From assembly GCF_020181595.1 (NCBI RefSeq), contig NZ_CP084028.1, positions 1,453,497-1,517,496 on the forward strand: a DNA stretch of 64,000 nucleotides. The letters run 5' to 3'. A program made the position numbers and the translations under genes. Under the pieces are notes generated by a model. It worked only from the letters and a program-made list of their open reading frames with translations, was not told where the DNA came from and searched no databases. Positions 43,408 through 54,104 of this stretch are shown here, piece after piece (within the stretch, counting starts at the first letter, position 1; each line of letters starts with the position of its first letter). This DNA comes from [Mycobacterium] vasticus (lineage in GTDB: Bacteria; Actinomycetota; Actinomycetes; Mycobacteriales; Mycobacteriaceae).

Positions 43408-44975
43408 CCGCCCCGACATTCGCCGATGAGCACCGGCGCCTGGTCGCCGAGCTCAACGTCAAACTGGCGGCAGCCGCACTCGGCGGCAACGAGCGCTCTC
43501 GCGAGCGGCACGTCGCCCGCGGCAAGTTGTTGCCGCGCGACCGGGTCGACCGGCTGCTGGACCCGGGCAGCCCGTTCCTGGAACTGGCCCCGCTGGCCGC
43601 CGACGGCATGTACGACGACGAGTGTCCGGGCGCCGGCATCATCACCGGTGTCGGGCGGGTGTCCGGCCGGGAGTGCGTGATCGTCGCCAACGACGCCACC
43701 GTCAAAGGCGGCACCTACTACCCGGTGACGGTCAAGAAGCACCTGCGCGCCCAAGAAGTGGCGCTGGGCAACCGGCTGCCCTGCCTGTACCTGGTGGACT
43801 CCGGCGGTGCGTTTCTGCCCCGCCAGGACGAGGTGTTCCCCGACCGTGAGCACTTCGGCCGGATCTTCTACAACCAGGCCACCATGAGCGCCTTGGGCAT
43901 CCCGCAGATCGCGGCGGTGCTGGGATCTTGCACCGCGGGCGGCGCCTACGTGCCGGCGATGAGCGACGAGGCGGTGATCGTCCGGGAGCAGGGCACCATT
44001 TTCCTGGGCGGCCCGCCCCTGGTGAAGGCCGCCACCGGAGAGGTGGTGACCGCTGAAGAACTCGGCGGCGGTGACCTGCACTCACGTGTCTCCGGGGTCA
44101 CCGACTACCTCGCCGATGACGACGAACACGCATTGCGCATCGTGCGGCAGATCGCCGCGACCTTCGGTCCGAGGGTTGAAAGCCCTTGGGAGGTAGCCGA
44201 CTCCGCCCCGCCCCGCCACGACCCGTCCGGGCTCTACGACGTGGTTCCCCCCGACCCGCGGGTGCCCTACGACGTTCGGCAGGTGATCACACGGCTGGTC
44301 GACGGCAGCGAGTTCAGCGAGTTCAAGGCCGAATACGGCAAGACCCTGGTGACGGCGTTCGCAAGCATCCACGGGCATCCGGTGGGAATCATCGCCAACA
44401 ACGGGGTGCTGTTCGGCGAATCCGCGGTCAAGGGAGCGCACTTCATCGAACTGTGCGACAAGCGCTCGATTCCGCTGGTGTTCCTGCAGAACATCGCGGG
44501 CTTCATGGTCGGCCGGGACTACGAGGCCGGTGGCATCGCCAAGCACGGCGCCAAAATGGTGACCGCGGTGGCCTGCGCGCGGGTGCCCAAGCTGACGGTG
44601 GTGATCGGCGGGTCCTACGGGGCGGGCAACTACTCGATGTGCGGCCGGGCGTATTCGCCGCGCTTCCTGTGGATGTGGCCCAACGCCCGGATCTCGGTGA
44701 TGGGCGGCGAACAGGCGGCCTCGGTGCTGGCCACTGTGCGCGGCGAACAGCTCGAGGCCGCCGGCAAGCCGTGGTCACCCGCGGAGGAGGACGCGTTCAA
44801 AGCCCCGATCCGCGAGCAGTATGAGGCACAGGGCAATCCGTACTATTCGACCGCGCGGTTGTGGGACGACGGGATCATCGACCCGGCCGATACCAGAACA
44901 GTGCTGGGGCTGGCTCTTTCGGTGTGTGCGAACGCGCCGCTGGACCCGGTCTCCTACGGCGTCTTCCGGATGTGA
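43404..44975 (+). CDS. accD1: AccD1, methylcrotonyl-CoA carboxylase beta (carboxyltransferase) subunit
   Basis: This 523-residue carboxyltransferase transfers carboxyl from biotin to 3-methylcrotonyl-CoA. The crotonase-fold halves carry the acyl-CoA and biotin oxyanion loops ([15 protein letters not shown] near 175 and [20 protein letters not shown] near 410). The length and the [15 protein letters not shown] motif match MCC beta rather than acetyl/propionyl-CoA carboxylases. It is followed after six bases by its partner accA1. M. tuberculosis AccA1-AccD1 is a proven MCC complex. Confidence 0.93.
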   Translation: MTAPTFADEHRRLVAELNVKLAAAALGGNERSRERHVARGKLLPRDRVDRLLDPGSPFLELAPLAADGMYDDECPGAGIITGVGRVSGRECVIVANDATVKGGTYYPVTVKKHLRAQEVALGNRLPCLYLVDSGGAFLPRQDEVFPDREHFGRIFYNQATMSALGIPQIAAVLGSCTAGGAYVPAMSDEAVIVREQGTIFLGGPPLVKAATGEVVTAEELGGGDLHSRVSGVTDYLADDDEHALRIVRQIAATFGPRVESPWEVADSAPPRHDPSGLYDVVPPDPRVPYDVRQVITRLVDGSEFSEFKAEYGKTLVTAFASIHGHPVGIIANNGVLFGESAVKGAHFIELCDKRSIPLVFLQNIAGFMVGRDYEAGGIAKHGAKMVTAVACARVPKLTVVIGGSYGAGNYSMCGRAYSPRFLWMWPNARISVMGGEQAASVLATVRGEQLEAAGKPWSPAEEDAFKAPIREQYEAQGNPYYSTARLWDDGIIDPADTRTVLGLALSVCANAPLDPVSYGVFRM

Positions 44976-44981
44976 GCGACC

Positions 44982-46967
44982 ATGTTTGAAACCGTGTTGG
45001 TGGCCAACCGCGGCGAGATCGCCGTCCGGGTGATCCGCACCCTGCGGCGCATGGGTATTCGGTCGGTGGCCGTCTACAGCGACGCCGACGCCGGGGCACT
45101 GCATGTGCGCGAGGCCGACACCGCAGTGCGGCTGGGCCCCGCCCCGGTGGGCGAGAGCTATCTGTCGATTCCCAAGGTTGTGCAGGCCGCCGCGGACACT
45201 GGGGCCCAGGCGATTCACCCCGGATACGGATTCCTCTCCGAGAACGCCGGATTCGCCGCCGCCTGCGAGCGCGCCGGAGTGGTGTTCATCGGGCCGCCGG
45301 CCCGGGCCATCGAGGTGATGGGCGACAAGATCTCCGCCAAGAACACTGTCACCGCCTTTGAGGTGCCGGTGGTGCCGGGTATCGCCAAACCCGGTCTCTC
45401 CGACGACGATCTGGTGGCCGCGGCCGGCGAGATCGGCTACCCGGTGCTGATCAAGCCGTCGGCCGGCGGTGGGGGCAAAGGCATGCACCTGGTGGAGGAG
45501 CCTGCCCAGCTGCGCACGGCACTGGCCACCGCACGGCGCGAGGCCGCCTCGGCGTTCGGCGACGACACCTTGTTCCTGGAGCGGTTCGTGTTGCGGCCCC
45601 GCCACATCGAGGTGCAGATCCTGGCCGACACGCACGGCAACGTGGTGCACCTCGGCGAGCGCGAATGCAGCCTGCAGCGACGCCACCAGAAGGTGATTGA
45701 GGAGGCGCCGTCCCCGCTGCTGGACGCCGCCACCCGCGACCGGATCGGCACGGCGGCCTGCAACACCGCCCGCAGCGTCGACTACGTCGGCGCCGGCACG
45801 GTGGAGTTCATCGTCTCCGCCGATCGTCCCGATGAGTTCTTCTTCATGGAGATGAACACCCGGCTGCAGGTGGAACACCCTGTCACCGAGGCGATCACCG
45901 GACTGGACCTCGTCGAGTGGCAACTGCGGGTGGCCGCCGGGGAGAAGCTGGCCTTCACCCAAGACCAGATCGCCCTCACCGGGCACGCCGTCGAAGCCCG
46001 GGTCTACGCCGAAGACCCGGCGCGCGGCTTCCTGCCCACCGGCGGACGGGTATTGGCGGTGCACGAACCCACCGGCGCGGGGGTGCGGGTGGATTCGTCG
46101 TTGCAGGACGGCACCGTGGTGGGCAGCGACTACGACCCGATGCTGTCCAAGGTGATCGCCCACGGTGCCGACCGGGCGCAGGCGCTTGCGCGGTTGGACG
46201 CGGCACTGGCCGGCACCGCGGTGTTCGGGGTGCAGACCAACGTCGAGTTCCTGCGCTTCCTGCTGGCAGACCCCCGGGTGATCGCCGGTGACCTGGACAC
46301 CGAACTGCTGGACGCGCGCTCGGGCGACTTCTCGCCGCTGGCCGCCCCCGACGACGTCCTGGCCGCGGCGGGGCTGTACCGCCAGTGGGCGCTCACGCGG
46401 CGAGGTCGCGGTGATCTGTGGGCTGCCCCGAGCGGCTGGCGGATCGGGGCTGCGGCGCCGGTGCGCACCGATGTGCGCACCGCGCAGCGCTCGGAGACGG
46501 TCTCGGTGTGGGGGTTGCCCGGCGCTGCACAGGTTCAGGTCGGCGACGGTGAGATCGTCAGCGCTCAGGTCGACGTCGACGGAGACCAGCTGATCGCCAC
46601 GGTCGCCGGGCAGCAGCGCCGGTTCATGTTCGCCGAGGCCGATGATCAGCTGTGGATATGCGACGAGCGCGGCAGCTGGCAGTTGCGGGAAGCCGAAGTG
46701 GTGCGGGTGCACCGCGGCGGCGGTACTCGTAGTGCCGAGATCGTCAGCCCGATGCCGGGCAGCGTGATCGCGCTGCACGTCGAGCCGGAATCGCCGGTGG
46801 CCGAAGGCGATCCGGTGGTGGTGGTCGAGGCGATGAAGATGGAGCACACCCTGGCCGCGCCGATCAGCGGCCGGGTGGAGCTGTTGGTGTCGGTTGGCGA
46901 TCAGGTGAGCGTGGACCAGGTGCTGGCCCGTCTGATTCCCGAGGTGAGTGAGGACAAGCAGCAATGA
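44982..46967 (+). CDS. accA1: AccA1, biotin carboxylase/BCCP alpha subunit of MCC
   Basis: This 661-residue alpha subunit has an N-terminal biotin carboxylase domain ([14 protein letters not shown], then the ATP-grasp glycine loop SAGGGGKGM near 160 and [14 protein letters not shown] near 290). A BT-like linker follows, then a C-terminal biotinyl domain with EAMKMEH, biotinylated at Lys619. It carboxylates its own biotin using ATP and bicarbonate and hands it to AccD1. Its stop overlaps the fadE19 ATG. Confidence 0.94.
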   Translation: MFETVLVANRGEIAVRVIRTLRRMGIRSVAVYSDADAGALHVREADTAVRLGPAPVGESYLSIPKVVQAAADTGAQAIHPGYGFLSENAGFAAACERAGVVFIGPPARAIEVMGDKISAKNTVTAFEVPVVPGIAKPGLSDDDLVAAAGEIGYPVLIKPSAGGGGKGMHLVEEPAQLRTALATARREAASAFGDDTLFLERFVLRPRHIEVQILADTHGNVVHLGERECSLQRRHQKVIEEAPSPLLDAATRDRIGTAACNTARSVDYVGAGTVEFIVSADRPDEFFFMEMNTRLQVEHPVTEAITGLDLVEWQLRVAAGEKLAFTQDQIALTGHAVEARVYAEDPARGFLPTGGRVLAVHEPTGAGVRVDSSLQDGTVVGSDYDPMLSKVIAHGADRAQALARLDAALAGTAVFGVQTNVEFLRFLLADPRVIAGDLDTELLDARSGDFSPLAAPDDVLAAAGLYRQWALTRRGRGDLWAAPSGWRIGAAAPVRTDVRTAQRSETVSVWGLPGAAQVQVGDGEIVSAQVDVDGDQLIATVAGQQRRFMFAEADDQLWICDERGSWQLREAEVVRVHRGGGTRSAEIVSPMPGSVIALHVEPESPVAEGDPVVVVEAMKMEHTLAAPISGRVELLVSVGDQVSVDQVLARLIPEVSEDKQQ

Positions 46968-48124
46968 CGACTATTACGGCAGGGGTTCTGCCGAAGGAAT
47001 ACCAGGAACTTCGCGACACCGTCGCCGATTTCGCGCGCACCGTGGTGGCCCCGGTGGCCGCCAAACACGATGAGGAACACAGCTTCCCCTACTCGGTGAT
47101 TGCCAAGATGGGCGAGATGGGGCTGTTCGGGCTGCCGTTCCCGGAGGAATACGGCGGCATGGGCGGCGACTTCTTCGCGCTGACGCTCGCGCTGGAGGAA
47201 CTCGGCAAGGTCGACCAGTCGGTGGCGATGACGCTGGAGGCCGGGGTGGGCCTGGGGGCCATGCCGATCTACCGGTTCGGCACCGAGGAACAGAAGCAGC
47301 GTTGGTTGCCGGATCTGGTCACCGGTCGCGCGCTGGCCGGGTTCGGTCTGACCGAGCCGGGTGCGGGATCGGATGCCGGGGGCACCCGCACCACCGCCCG
47401 CCGAGACAACGGCGACTGGGTCGTCAACGGCACCAAGCAGTTCATCACCAACTCCGGAACCGACATCACCTCGCTGGTGACGGTCACCGCCGTCACCGGG
47501 ACCCGCCCCGACGGTAAGAAGGAGATCTCCACGATCATCGTTCCTTCGGGTACACCGGGTTTCACCGTGGAGCCGGCCTACAACAAGGTGGGCTGGAACG
47601 CCTCCGACACCCACCCCCTGACCTTTGTCGACGCCCGTGTCCCGGAGGCCAATCTGCTCGGAGAGGAAGGCCGCGGTTACGCGAACTTCCTGTCGATCCT
47701 CGACGAGGGCCGCATCGCCATTGCCGCGGTGGCCACCGGGGTGGCGCAGGGTTGCGTCGACGAAAGCGTCAAGTACGCCGGCGAACGCGAGGCGTTCGGC
47801 CAGACCATCGGCTCCTATCAGGCGATCAGCTTCAAGATCGCCCGGATGGAGGCCCGCGCCCACGTCGCACGCACCGCCTATTACGACGCCGTGGCGAAGA
47901 TGTTGGCGGGCAAGCCGTTCAAGAAGGAGGCGGCGATCGCCAAGATGATCTCCTCGGAGGCCGCGATGGACAACGCCCGCGACGCCACCCAGATTCACGG
48001 CGGCTACGGCTTCATCAACGAATATCCGGTGGCCCGGCACTACCGGGACAGCAAGATTCTGGAGATCGGCGAGGGCACCACCGAGGTGCAGCTGATGCTG
48101 ATCGCACGATCGTTGGGACTGTGA
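46964..48124 (+). CDS. fadE19: FadE19, isovaleryl-CoA-type acyl-CoA dehydrogenase
   Basis: This 386-residue FAD enzyme converts isovaleryl-CoA to 3-methylcrotonyl-CoA (role by position and family). [20 protein letters not shown] near 125, [16 protein letters not shown] near 265 and [30 protein letters not shown] near 345 are classical. The position of a Glu in the YPVARHYRD region fits short/branched-chain dehydrogenases. It is coupled to accA1 by ATGA. A 94-base hairpin-rich gap follows before the maoC-like gene. Confidence 0.92.
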   Translation: MTTITAGVLPKEYQELRDTVADFARTVVAPVAAKHDEEHSFPYSVIAKMGEMGLFGLPFPEEYGGMGGDFFALTLALEELGKVDQSVAMTLEAGVGLGAMPIYRFGTEEQKQRWLPDLVTGRALAGFGLTEPGAGSDAGGTRTTARRDNGDWVVNGTKQFITNSGTDITSLVTVTAVTGTRPDGKKEISTIIVPSGTPGFTVEPAYNKVGWNASDTHPLTFVDARVPEANLLGEEGRGYANFLSILDEGRIAIAAVATGVAQGCVDESVKYAGEREAFGQTIGSYQAISFKIARMEARAHVARTAYYDAVAKMLAGKPFKKEAAIAKMISSEAAMDNARDATQIHGGYGFINEYPVARHYRDSKILEIGEGTTEVQLMLIARSLGL

Positions 48125-48127
48125 TGA

Positions 48128-48217
48128 GCACATCCCGCGAGAGGGAATCCTGCGACGCCGCCACGGCGTGTCGCGTCGTGAGATTCCCTCTCGGCGAGGG
48201 AGTGGAAGGGGATGTGC
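48128..48217 (+). promoter_or_regulatory. Long hairpin between fadE19 and the maoC-like gene
   Basis: The 94-bp gap is almost entirely self-complementary. Outer arms GCACATCCC (48128-48136) and GGGATGTGC (48209-48217) and inner arms CGAGAGGGAATC (48138-48149) and GATTCCCTCTCG (48182-48193) are perfect. The Shine-Dalgarno GGAAGGGGAT of the maoC-like gene lies within the outer arm, so the fold would hide it. It could be a translational control or mRNA-processing element. Confidence 0.5.
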
Positions 48218-48218
48218 G

Positions 48219-48707
48219 GTGAGCAAGACCGTAGAGCAACGCGGGTTGTGGTTCGAGGAATACGAGATCGGGACCACCTACGCACACCGGCCCGGGCGTA
48301 CCCTCACCGAAGCCGACAACGTGCTGTTCACCACCTTGACCATGAACACCCAGTCGCTGCACCTGGATGCGGCCTGGGCCGCCGAGCAGCCCGGGTTTCG
48401 CGGTGAGCGGCTGGTGAACTCGATGCTGACGCTGTCCACGATGGTCGGGCTGTCGGTCGCGCAGCTGACGCTCGGCACCATCGTGGCCAACCTCGGATTC
48501 TCGGAGGTGTCGTTTCCCAAGCCGGTGTTCCACGGCGACACCCTCTACGCCGAGACGGTCTGCACCGACAAACGCGAATCCAAGAGCCGCCCGGGCGAGG
48601 GCATCGTGACGCTGGAACACCTCGGCCGCAACCAGCACGGAGACGTAGTGGCCCGCGCGGTGCGCACCACCTTGGTGCGCAAGAAGCCCACTGAGGACGG
48701 CCGATGA
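48219..48707 (+). CDS. MaoC-like hydratase (Rv2499c-like), probable methylglutaconyl-CoA hydratase
   Basis: This 162-residue hot-dog protein has the N-terminal [40 protein letters not shown] pattern, where the ADN...H region corresponds to the hydratase 2 catalytic D/H motif. In leucine degradation the missing step is hydration of 3-methylglutaconyl-CoA to HMG-CoA, and the gene sits between the carboxylase/dehydrogenase genes and the lyase. That assignment is inferred. The GTG at 48219-48221 follows AAGGGGAT. Its stop overlaps the next gene. Confidence 0.82.
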   Translation: MSKTVEQRGLWFEEYEIGTTYAHRPGRTLTEADNVLFTTLTMNTQSLHLDAAWAAEQPGFRGERLVNSMLTLSTMVGLSVAQLTLGTIVANLGFSEVSFPKPVFHGDTLYAETVCTDKRESKSRPGEGIVTLEHLGRNQHGDVVARAVRTTLVRKKPTEDGR

Positions 48708-49501
48708 GCACCGGACCGGCCTGGCTGTTCTGCCCGGCGGACCGCCCGGAACGCTACGGCAAAGCCGCCGCGGTGGCCGACGTGGTGATCCTCGACCTGG
48801 AGGACGGCGTGGCCGCCGCAGACCGGCCGGCAGCGCGAGAAGCCCTGTGCAACAACCCGCTTGATCCGGAGCGGACGGTGGTTCGGGTCAACCCGGCCGG
48901 CACCGAGGACCAGGCCCGCGACTTGGAGGCGCTGGCCGACACCGCCTACACGACGGTGATGCTGGCCAAGACCGAGTCGGCCGCCCAGGTCGAAGCGCTG
49001 GCGCCCCGGAAGGTGGTCGCGCTTCTGGAAACCCCGCGCGGTGTGGTGTTGTCGTCTGAGATCGCGGCCGCGCAGGGATGCGTCGCGATGATGTGGGGCG
49101 CTGAGGATCTGGTCGCGGCCATGGGCGGTGGTTCGAGTCGGCATGCGGACGGCACCTATCGGGACTTCGCCCGCCACGCCCGCTCGACGGTGCTGCTGGC
49201 GGCGTCCGCGTTCGGCCGCGCGGCGCTGGACGCGGTGTACCTCAACATCGGCGACCTCGACGGTCTCAAGGCCGAAGCGCTGGACGGCGCTGCGGTCGGA
49301 TTCGCGGCCACGGTGTGTATCCATCCGACCCAGATCGCGGTGGTCCGTGACGCCTACCGGCCCGCGCCGGAGCGAATCGATTGGGCGCGAAGGGTGCTCG
49401 CGGCCGCGCAGACCGAGCGCGGGGTGTTCGCGTTCGAAGGTCAGATGGTGGACTCTCCGGTACTGCGGCACGCCGAGGCCATTCTGCGGCGGGCGGAATA
49501 A
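48704..49501 (+). CDS. CitE-like beta-hydroxyacyl-CoA lyase (Rv2498c-like)
   Basis: This 265-residue TIM-barrel lyase is of the CitE/CLYBL family. [14 protein letters not shown] at the N terminus, [10 protein letters not shown] (Asp/Glu Mg ligands) near 27 and ALLETPRGV near 105 are family hallmarks. The M. tuberculosis orthologue Rv2498c cleaves (R)-HMG-CoA-type substrates in leucine dissimilation, releasing acetoacetate and acetyl-CoA. It is the last rightward gene before an about 11-kb block that separates it from bkdA. Confidence 0.88.
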   Translation: MSTGPAWLFCPADRPERYGKAAAVADVVILDLEDGVAAADRPAAREALCNNPLDPERTVVRVNPAGTEDQARDLEALADTAYTTVMLAKTESAAQVEALAPRKVVALLETPRGVVLSSEIAAAQGCVAMMWGAEDLVAAMGGGSSRHADGTYRDFARHARSTVLLAASAFGRAALDAVYLNIGDLDGLKAEALDGAAVGFAATVCIHPTQIAVVRDAYRPAPERIDWARRVLAAAQTERGVFAFEGQMVDSPVLRHAEAILRRAE

Positions 49502-49504
49502 CCA

Positions 49505-50767
49505 CTAACCTCCGGGAGTGACGGCGCGCCTGCCCGCGGCACCGCGCCAGGCGAGGGCTTCCAATGCAACAGCCACGTGCACGCTGCTGCCGTCCAGCGG
49601 CTGTGGAAGCAGTTCGTTGGCACGAGAAAGTCGGCGCAGCAACGTGTTCCGGTGAGTGAAGAGGCGTGCGGACGCCCGTGCCGCGTTGCATTGCTCACGG
49701 ACAAAAGTGAGGACCGTCCGATGGAGTTCGGTGCTCGCGAACTCGAAATCCCCGAGCGTGTGTGTGATGAACCGGTCCGCCTGTTCGGGTTCCGCGTTGA
49801 TCAACGAGACGAGTTCGACTTCGGAGAACCGCGCGACCTGCTGAGTAGAGCCGAGCCGTGCCATCATCCGTTGGGTGGTGATGGCGTCGAGGTGACTGGT
49901 CCGGAAGCCTTCGATCCCCGCAGTGGTGGGTCCCAGGGCGATCCGGACACCGGGAGGAATCCGGCGGAGCGACCTGGCGTCGAGTTCTGGACCGGTTGGG
50001 CCCGACAACCAGATCCATCGGGTGGCCGCGCTGGCCAGCACCGATAACGCCGGCTGTCCGTGCTGACCTTGTATCAACATTTCGGCCGCTTGGGCGAGAT
50101 CGGACTGGTCGGTGGCCGATTCGTCACCCCAGATGACGGCTGCTGTGTGCTCTTGCTCAAGTTGGTAGCCCAGCTGGTCCTGAGCGTGTTCCAGCGGAAT
50201 CGGCGCGGCGTCGAGGATCAGCGCCACGATCTGGCGGCGTTCGGCGTGCGTACCGCGAACGAGTTCATTGCGTTCGATTGCCATCTGGCGGTGGATCCCG
50301 GAGACCGTCGCGCCCAGGAACGACGTGATTGAGCGCTCGGAAACATCGAACAGTTCCCGCATTTCGTCAGGGTCGGATGTCAGGCTGAAGACGATCTGCA
50401 TCCAGGCCCGCACCGTCGCGTTCTGCGCGAGCCGATACATGTCGACGACCGCGGCCTCGTCAATGCCGAGGCGGACCAGGTAGCGCGCAATCGCAAGTGC
50501 TTCCGTGCCGAGGTTGGGCGGTACCGGCTCGCCGGGATGACTGATGTTGGCAGCCGCCCAATGAATCTGGTTCGACCGGTTCGACCGATCCACCGCTTCG
50601 ACGGCAACCGGATCGTTGGCGATCACCCCGAGATACTCCGACGACGACAGCATGTCCTGACGCGCGCCGGCAAACCACCAGGGGCGGGTATCGATCACCG
50701 ACCTTGCGCCCTGCTGAATCAGTTCGCGTACGCGCTTGGAGGGACGTGCCCAGACTGTGGAGGTCAT
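49505..50767 (-). CDS. PucR/CdaR-type transcriptional regulator
   Basis: This 420-residue regulator has a RsbRD-like N-terminal helical region, a middle GGDEF-like fold segment (residues about 170-300), and a C-terminal PucR helix-turn-helix seen in LTFVREQCNAARASARLFTHRNTLLRRLSRANELL near 355-390. The family controls catabolic or secreted-product genes. It is divergent from the large exported-protein gene, with 164 bp between starts, and is probably its regulator. Start at the ATG 50765-50767. Base composition at third positions is lower in GC than the bkd genes. Confidence 0.82.
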   Translation of the reverse strand: MTSTVWARPSKRVRELIQQGARSVIDTRPWWFAGARQDMLSSSEYLGVIANDPVAVEAVDRSNRSNQIHWAAANISHPGEPVPPNLGTEALAIARYLVRLGIDEAAVVDMYRLAQNATVRAWMQIVFSLTSDPDEMRELFDVSERSITSFLGATVSGIHRQMAIERNELVRGTHAERRQIVALILDAAPIPLEHAQDQLGYQLEQEHTAAVIWGDESATDQSDLAQAAEMLIQGQHGQPALSVLASAATRWIWLSGPTGPELDARSLRRIPPGVRIALGPTTAGIEGFRTSHLDAITTQRMMARLGSTQQVARFSEVELVSLINAEPEQADRFITHTLGDFEFASTELHRTVLTFVREQCNAARASARLFTHRNTLLRRLSRANELLPQPLDGSSVHVAVALEALAWRGAAGRRAVTPGG

Positions 50768-50931
50768 CAAGTCAGCCTAGCTAATAAAACAGTGTGTTAT
50801 GCACCAATTGAAGCTTGCTTTCGGTGCACGATGGCTCTTGCCGGTGGTAGCGCGATCGCGCACACTTGAGCGTGATCTTCCAGATCTCTCAGCTTCAACT
50901 TGAAAAACCTTCATCTTCCAGGAGACCCGCT

Positions 50932-53028
50932 ATGCCGTCGATCCAATACCTACCGGTGCCGACGACGCGTTGTGTCGGAGAGGAATCTTCCTCAGCACAC
51001 AAGCCCGGTGCCGGCATTGCCGGATTGTCTCGACGGGAGCGACGTGACCGGTCTCGCCGGCGCGTTCGTGGGACCACGGCGGCGGCAACGGTGGCGGCGG
51101 GTGCATTCGCGCTGGCGCTGAGTACATCGGTTGCCGGTGTTGCCCCGTACTCGTCGGCCACCCCGGATCTTCGGGTGTTGGCGGTCATGCTGACCTCCGG
51201 GGCGAGCAATCCGTTCCAGGCCGGGCTGGATCTGATCACCCAGGCCCAGCAGGCCATTACGGCCACAAACAGCGCCTACCCGTTTATCACCGATTTCGAC
51301 AGGACTCTCCTGCCGGCATACGTGCAGAGTTCGGCGTCGAACCAGCTCTGGCTGGATGTCTCTCAGCTGAACCTGGACCACGGATACTCGTTGAGCGCGA
51401 CGAGTGTGATTCCCTATCAGTTCAATGCGAACGGCGCAGAGCCGTACAACTTCTTGAACAGCCCGAACCCGGACGAGCAATACACCTTGATCCCGCTGGG
51501 CAGTGGCGTGCAGGTCGTCACTATCCATCCCAAACCCGGGACGGAGGAAGTGACTTTCACTCCGATGTCGGGGACCGGAACCTCAGTCGATTGGAAGGCT
51601 ATTGAGGCCTACAACCTGTCGCAGTTCACCCCGAACGCCGACGGCAGCTACACCGTCTACTTGAGCCCCACCGAACACTCGGGAAACTGGGTGGATACTT
51701 CAGGGGCGCAGACGTTGCTGCTCCGCGACACCCTCGGGGACTGGGGCTTGCCGCATGCCTCTGTTTCGGTCGCGTCGGATAATCAATCCAGCTATGTGCT
51801 GCCGGTGCTCTCGGACGCTGACATTTCCTCGATGCTGACCAAGATCGGCACAGATCTGCCCGGCGAGAACGCGAGTTTCACACTGTTCGGCTTGCAGTAC
51901 GTGTTCAGCTCGCTTCCGGAGAACGGCTTCGCCCCGTTCAGGGCCAGTACCGCCAGTGTCGGAGGGGGGCCCATCCTGCCGGGACAGATAACCTCAGCAG
52001 CGCACTTCCAACTGCAGCCGGATCAGGCGTTGATCGTCAAGGTGCCGACTGTCGACGCTACCTACACGGGCGCTCAGATCGTCAACGCGTGGACGCAAAC
52101 ATCTCCGTATGCAACGGTGGCCGGCAGCCTCAACAACACGCAGGCGTATCACGATCCTGACGGATACACCTACTACGTCGTGAGCAGTCAAAACCCGGGG
52201 GTCGTGAACTGGGTGGACAATTCCGGTCTTGCCGATGGAACAATCCTCCTGCGGTTGCAGGGCCTCAACGGCGACATTCCGGCTACGCCGCAGACCCAAG
52301 TCGTGCCCGTCGCGGATGTCAGCCAGTACCTGCCGGCCGACACGCCCACGGTCTCCGCTGCCGAATATGCCGCGCTCATTCACGACCGGTTGTTGGAATA
52401 CGGGTACGCCATGAACCAAAGCCATGACCCGCAAGGCTGGGTGACGGCCAACCTCGAGTACGCCCAGATCAAGGCGGCGGTGGGGGCCGATCAGTTCAAC
52501 ACGATCTTCGGTGGGCAGCAAGATGTTCCGTCCGTGCTGGACCGGCTCACCTCCCCGACGCTGAGTCCAGACTTGGGTGCCGTGGGCCGTGACTTCATGG
52601 CCAATCCCAGCGGGAGCTTGGCGGCGATCGTAGAGAATTGGCCGTTGCTGATGAAAGACATCGAGTTGCCAGCCGTGTTGGCGGTGCTGCGCATGGAGGA
52701 GATCCTCGGGCAAACCACTCAGTCGGTGCTGAGCGGCTTCACGTCGGGTGACCTGTCGCAGGTGTTCGCATCATTGACGACGGGGATGCAGGATCTGGGT
52801 GCAGCATTTGATCAGGCGTTGACCGATCCGGCCACCAGTATCGCCGCCGGGATACTCAACGCCCGCGACGACTTGTCGGTCTCGATCATGAACGCGTCCC
52901 ACACGCCCTTGTCGATGGATGACTTCACGTTGGCTGCGGGCGAGATGTCTGCGCTGGATCAGTCGATTTCACAGATGCTGTCGGGTGGATTGACCTACCT
53001 GTTCGACTCCTTCGGTGCCGCCGGGTAG
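50932..53028 (+). CDS. Large exported protein with DUF1254/DUF1214-like repeats
   Basis: This 698-residue protein has an unusually long basic N terminus (about residues 45-65, RRERRDRSRRRVRG) before a hydrophobic segment and probable cleavage near residue 90, so it looks Sec- or Tat-exported. The mature part carries NPDEQYTLIPLGSG near residue 180 and two similar blocks, GNWVDTSGAQTLLLRDTLGDWG near 265 and VNWVDNSGLADGTILLRLQG near 435. These recall the conserved end of DUF1214 proteins (a true DUF1214 gene lies at 54774). The C-terminal 230 residues are helical with no recognised domain. AGGAG seven bases before the ATG fixes the start. Function unknown. Confidence 0.7.
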   Translation: MPSIQYLPVPTTRCVGEESSSAHKPGAGIAGLSRRERRDRSRRRVRGTTAAATVAAGAFALALSTSVAGVAPYSSATPDLRVLAVMLTSGASNPFQAGLDLITQAQQAITATNSAYPFITDFDRTLLPAYVQSSASNQLWLDVSQLNLDHGYSLSATSVIPYQFNANGAEPYNFLNSPNPDEQYTLIPLGSGVQVVTIHPKPGTEEVTFTPMSGTGTSVDWKAIEAYNLSQFTPNADGSYTVYLSPTEHSGNWVDTSGAQTLLLRDTLGDWGLPHASVSVASDNQSSYVLPVLSDADISSMLTKIGTDLPGENASFTLFGLQYVFSSLPENGFAPFRASTASVGGGPILPGQITSAAHFQLQPDQALIVKVPTVDATYTGAQIVNAWTQTSPYATVAGSLNNTQAYHDPDGYTYYVVSSQNPGVVNWVDNSGLADGTILLRLQGLNGDIPATPQTQVVPVADVSQYLPADTPTVSAAEYAALIHDRLLEYGYAMNQSHDPQGWVTANLEYAQIKAAVGADQFNTIFGGQQDVPSVLDRLTSPTLSPDLGAVGRDFMANPSGSLAAIVENWPLLMKDIELPAVLAVLRMEEILGQTTQSVLSGFTSGDLSQVFASLTTGMQDLGAAFDQALTDPATSIAAGILNARDDLSVSIMNASHTPLSMDDFTLAAGEMSALDQSISQMLSGGLTYLFDSFGAAG

Positions 53029-53034
53029 GCCGGC

Positions 53035-53196
53035 ATGGACGGGCATAGCGCTGAACTGGTTCCGCGTCGGTTGGTCTTCCGCTGGACCTGCGGTGATCGG
53101 GCCGGTGCGGCTGCCGCGCAGGTGGGGGCGTCCGCTCCGGTCAACGCGACGCTGAACGCGTTGGTCAAAGCCGTTGAACGACAGTGGATCACCTGA
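53035..53196 (+). CDS. Possible 53-codon small ORF
   Basis: ATG at 53035 opens a frame ending RQWIT at TGA 53194-53196, six bases after the preceding gene. The composition is gene-like, but no ribosome site or known family is seen. The remaining gap 53197-53266 contains nothing recognisable apart from the upstream region of the methyltransferase gene. Confidence 0.25.
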   Translation: MDGHSAELVPRRLVFRWTCGDRAGAAAAQVGASAPVNATLNALVKAVERQWIT

Positions 53197-53266
53197 CGGC
53201 TGAACACCACGCCGGGCACTGTTCAGCAGGTGCGCCGAGTGTGCGACGGCGCTAGCCTGGATTGTC

Positions 53267-54088
53267 ATGACCGATGACAAGACGCGAGTGGATCTGCGTG
53301 GAGCTCCACAGACCATGCTCGCGACGCTGTACGCCAAGGCGCTGGACGCCGATCTGCCCGAACCCATCCTCGGTGATCGCTACGCCAAAGAGGCCGTGGC
53401 CCGCATCGACTACGACTGGTCTCAGACGTCCATCACCGCGGCTCGCTCGCCATCGGTGACCACGCGTACCGCGCACTTCGACAACTGGGCTCGCCGGTTC
53501 CTGCTGGCCAACCCGAGCGCCGTTGTGCTGCACGTGGGTTGTGGGCTGGACGCCAGGTTCTTCCGGCTGGAGCCGGGACCGGGAATCGACTGGTATGACA
53601 TCGACTATCCCGATGTGGCCGCGTTGCGGCGGCAGTTGCTTCCGGCCGACGATCACAACCACGTGGTGGCGGCGTCGGTGACCGACCCGGCATGGTTTGG
53701 CGAAATCCCCACCGACCGTCCGACATTGATGCTCGGTGAGGGCTTGACCATGTATCTGACGGAGCAGGAAGGCGTCGGGCTGTTGCGACGGGTGGTCGAG
53801 CACTGCCCGCAGGGGGAATTGCAGTTCGACGCCTTCAACTGGCTGGGCATCAAGACCCAGTGGACCAATACGGTGGTGCGTCGATCCGGGGCGACGCTGC
53901 ACTGGGCGATCAACGGGCCGGGTGACATCTCGGCCGCGGTGCCGGGTACCCGGTCACTGGAATGGGTGCGCTGGTTCGAGTCGGACACCTTTCGCCGGCT
54001 GCCGCGCCGCTACCGGGCACTGGGCAACGCGATGGCGGTGATTCCGGCGGTGGCGAACATGTCGCAGTATCACCGCCACGCGTTCTGA
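53267..54088 (+). CDS. SAM-dependent O-methyltransferase-like protein (LCMT/TcmP-type)
   Basis: This 273-residue protein is of the leucine carboxyl methyltransferase-like family abundant in mycobacteria. The SAM-binding motif I is VVLHVGCGLDARFFRLE near residue 85. DIDYPDVAALR near 110 binds the ribose, and EGLTMYLTEQEGV near 160 is the family's motif. The N-terminal TMLATLYAKALDAD segment is conserved. Substrate unknown. No Shine-Dalgarno is seen, so it may be leaderless. Confidence 0.85.
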   Translation: MTDDKTRVDLRGAPQTMLATLYAKALDADLPEPILGDRYAKEAVARIDYDWSQTSITAARSPSVTTRTAHFDNWARRFLLANPSAVVLHVGCGLDARFFRLEPGPGIDWYDIDYPDVAALRRQLLPADDHNHVVAASVTDPAWFGEIPTDRPTLMLGEGLTMYLTEQEGVGLLRRVVEHCPQGELQFDAFNWLGIKTQWTNTVVRRSGATLHWAINGPGDISAAVPGTRSLEWVRWFESDTFRRLPRRYRALGNAMAVIPAVANMSQYHRHAF

Positions 54089-54104
54089 CGAACATCATTG
54101 ACTA

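Noticed and set aside
44775..46964. A 729-codon minus-strand frame opposite accA1
   Set aside because: Shadow of the biotin carboxylase gene, which has a full set of motifs on the plus strand.
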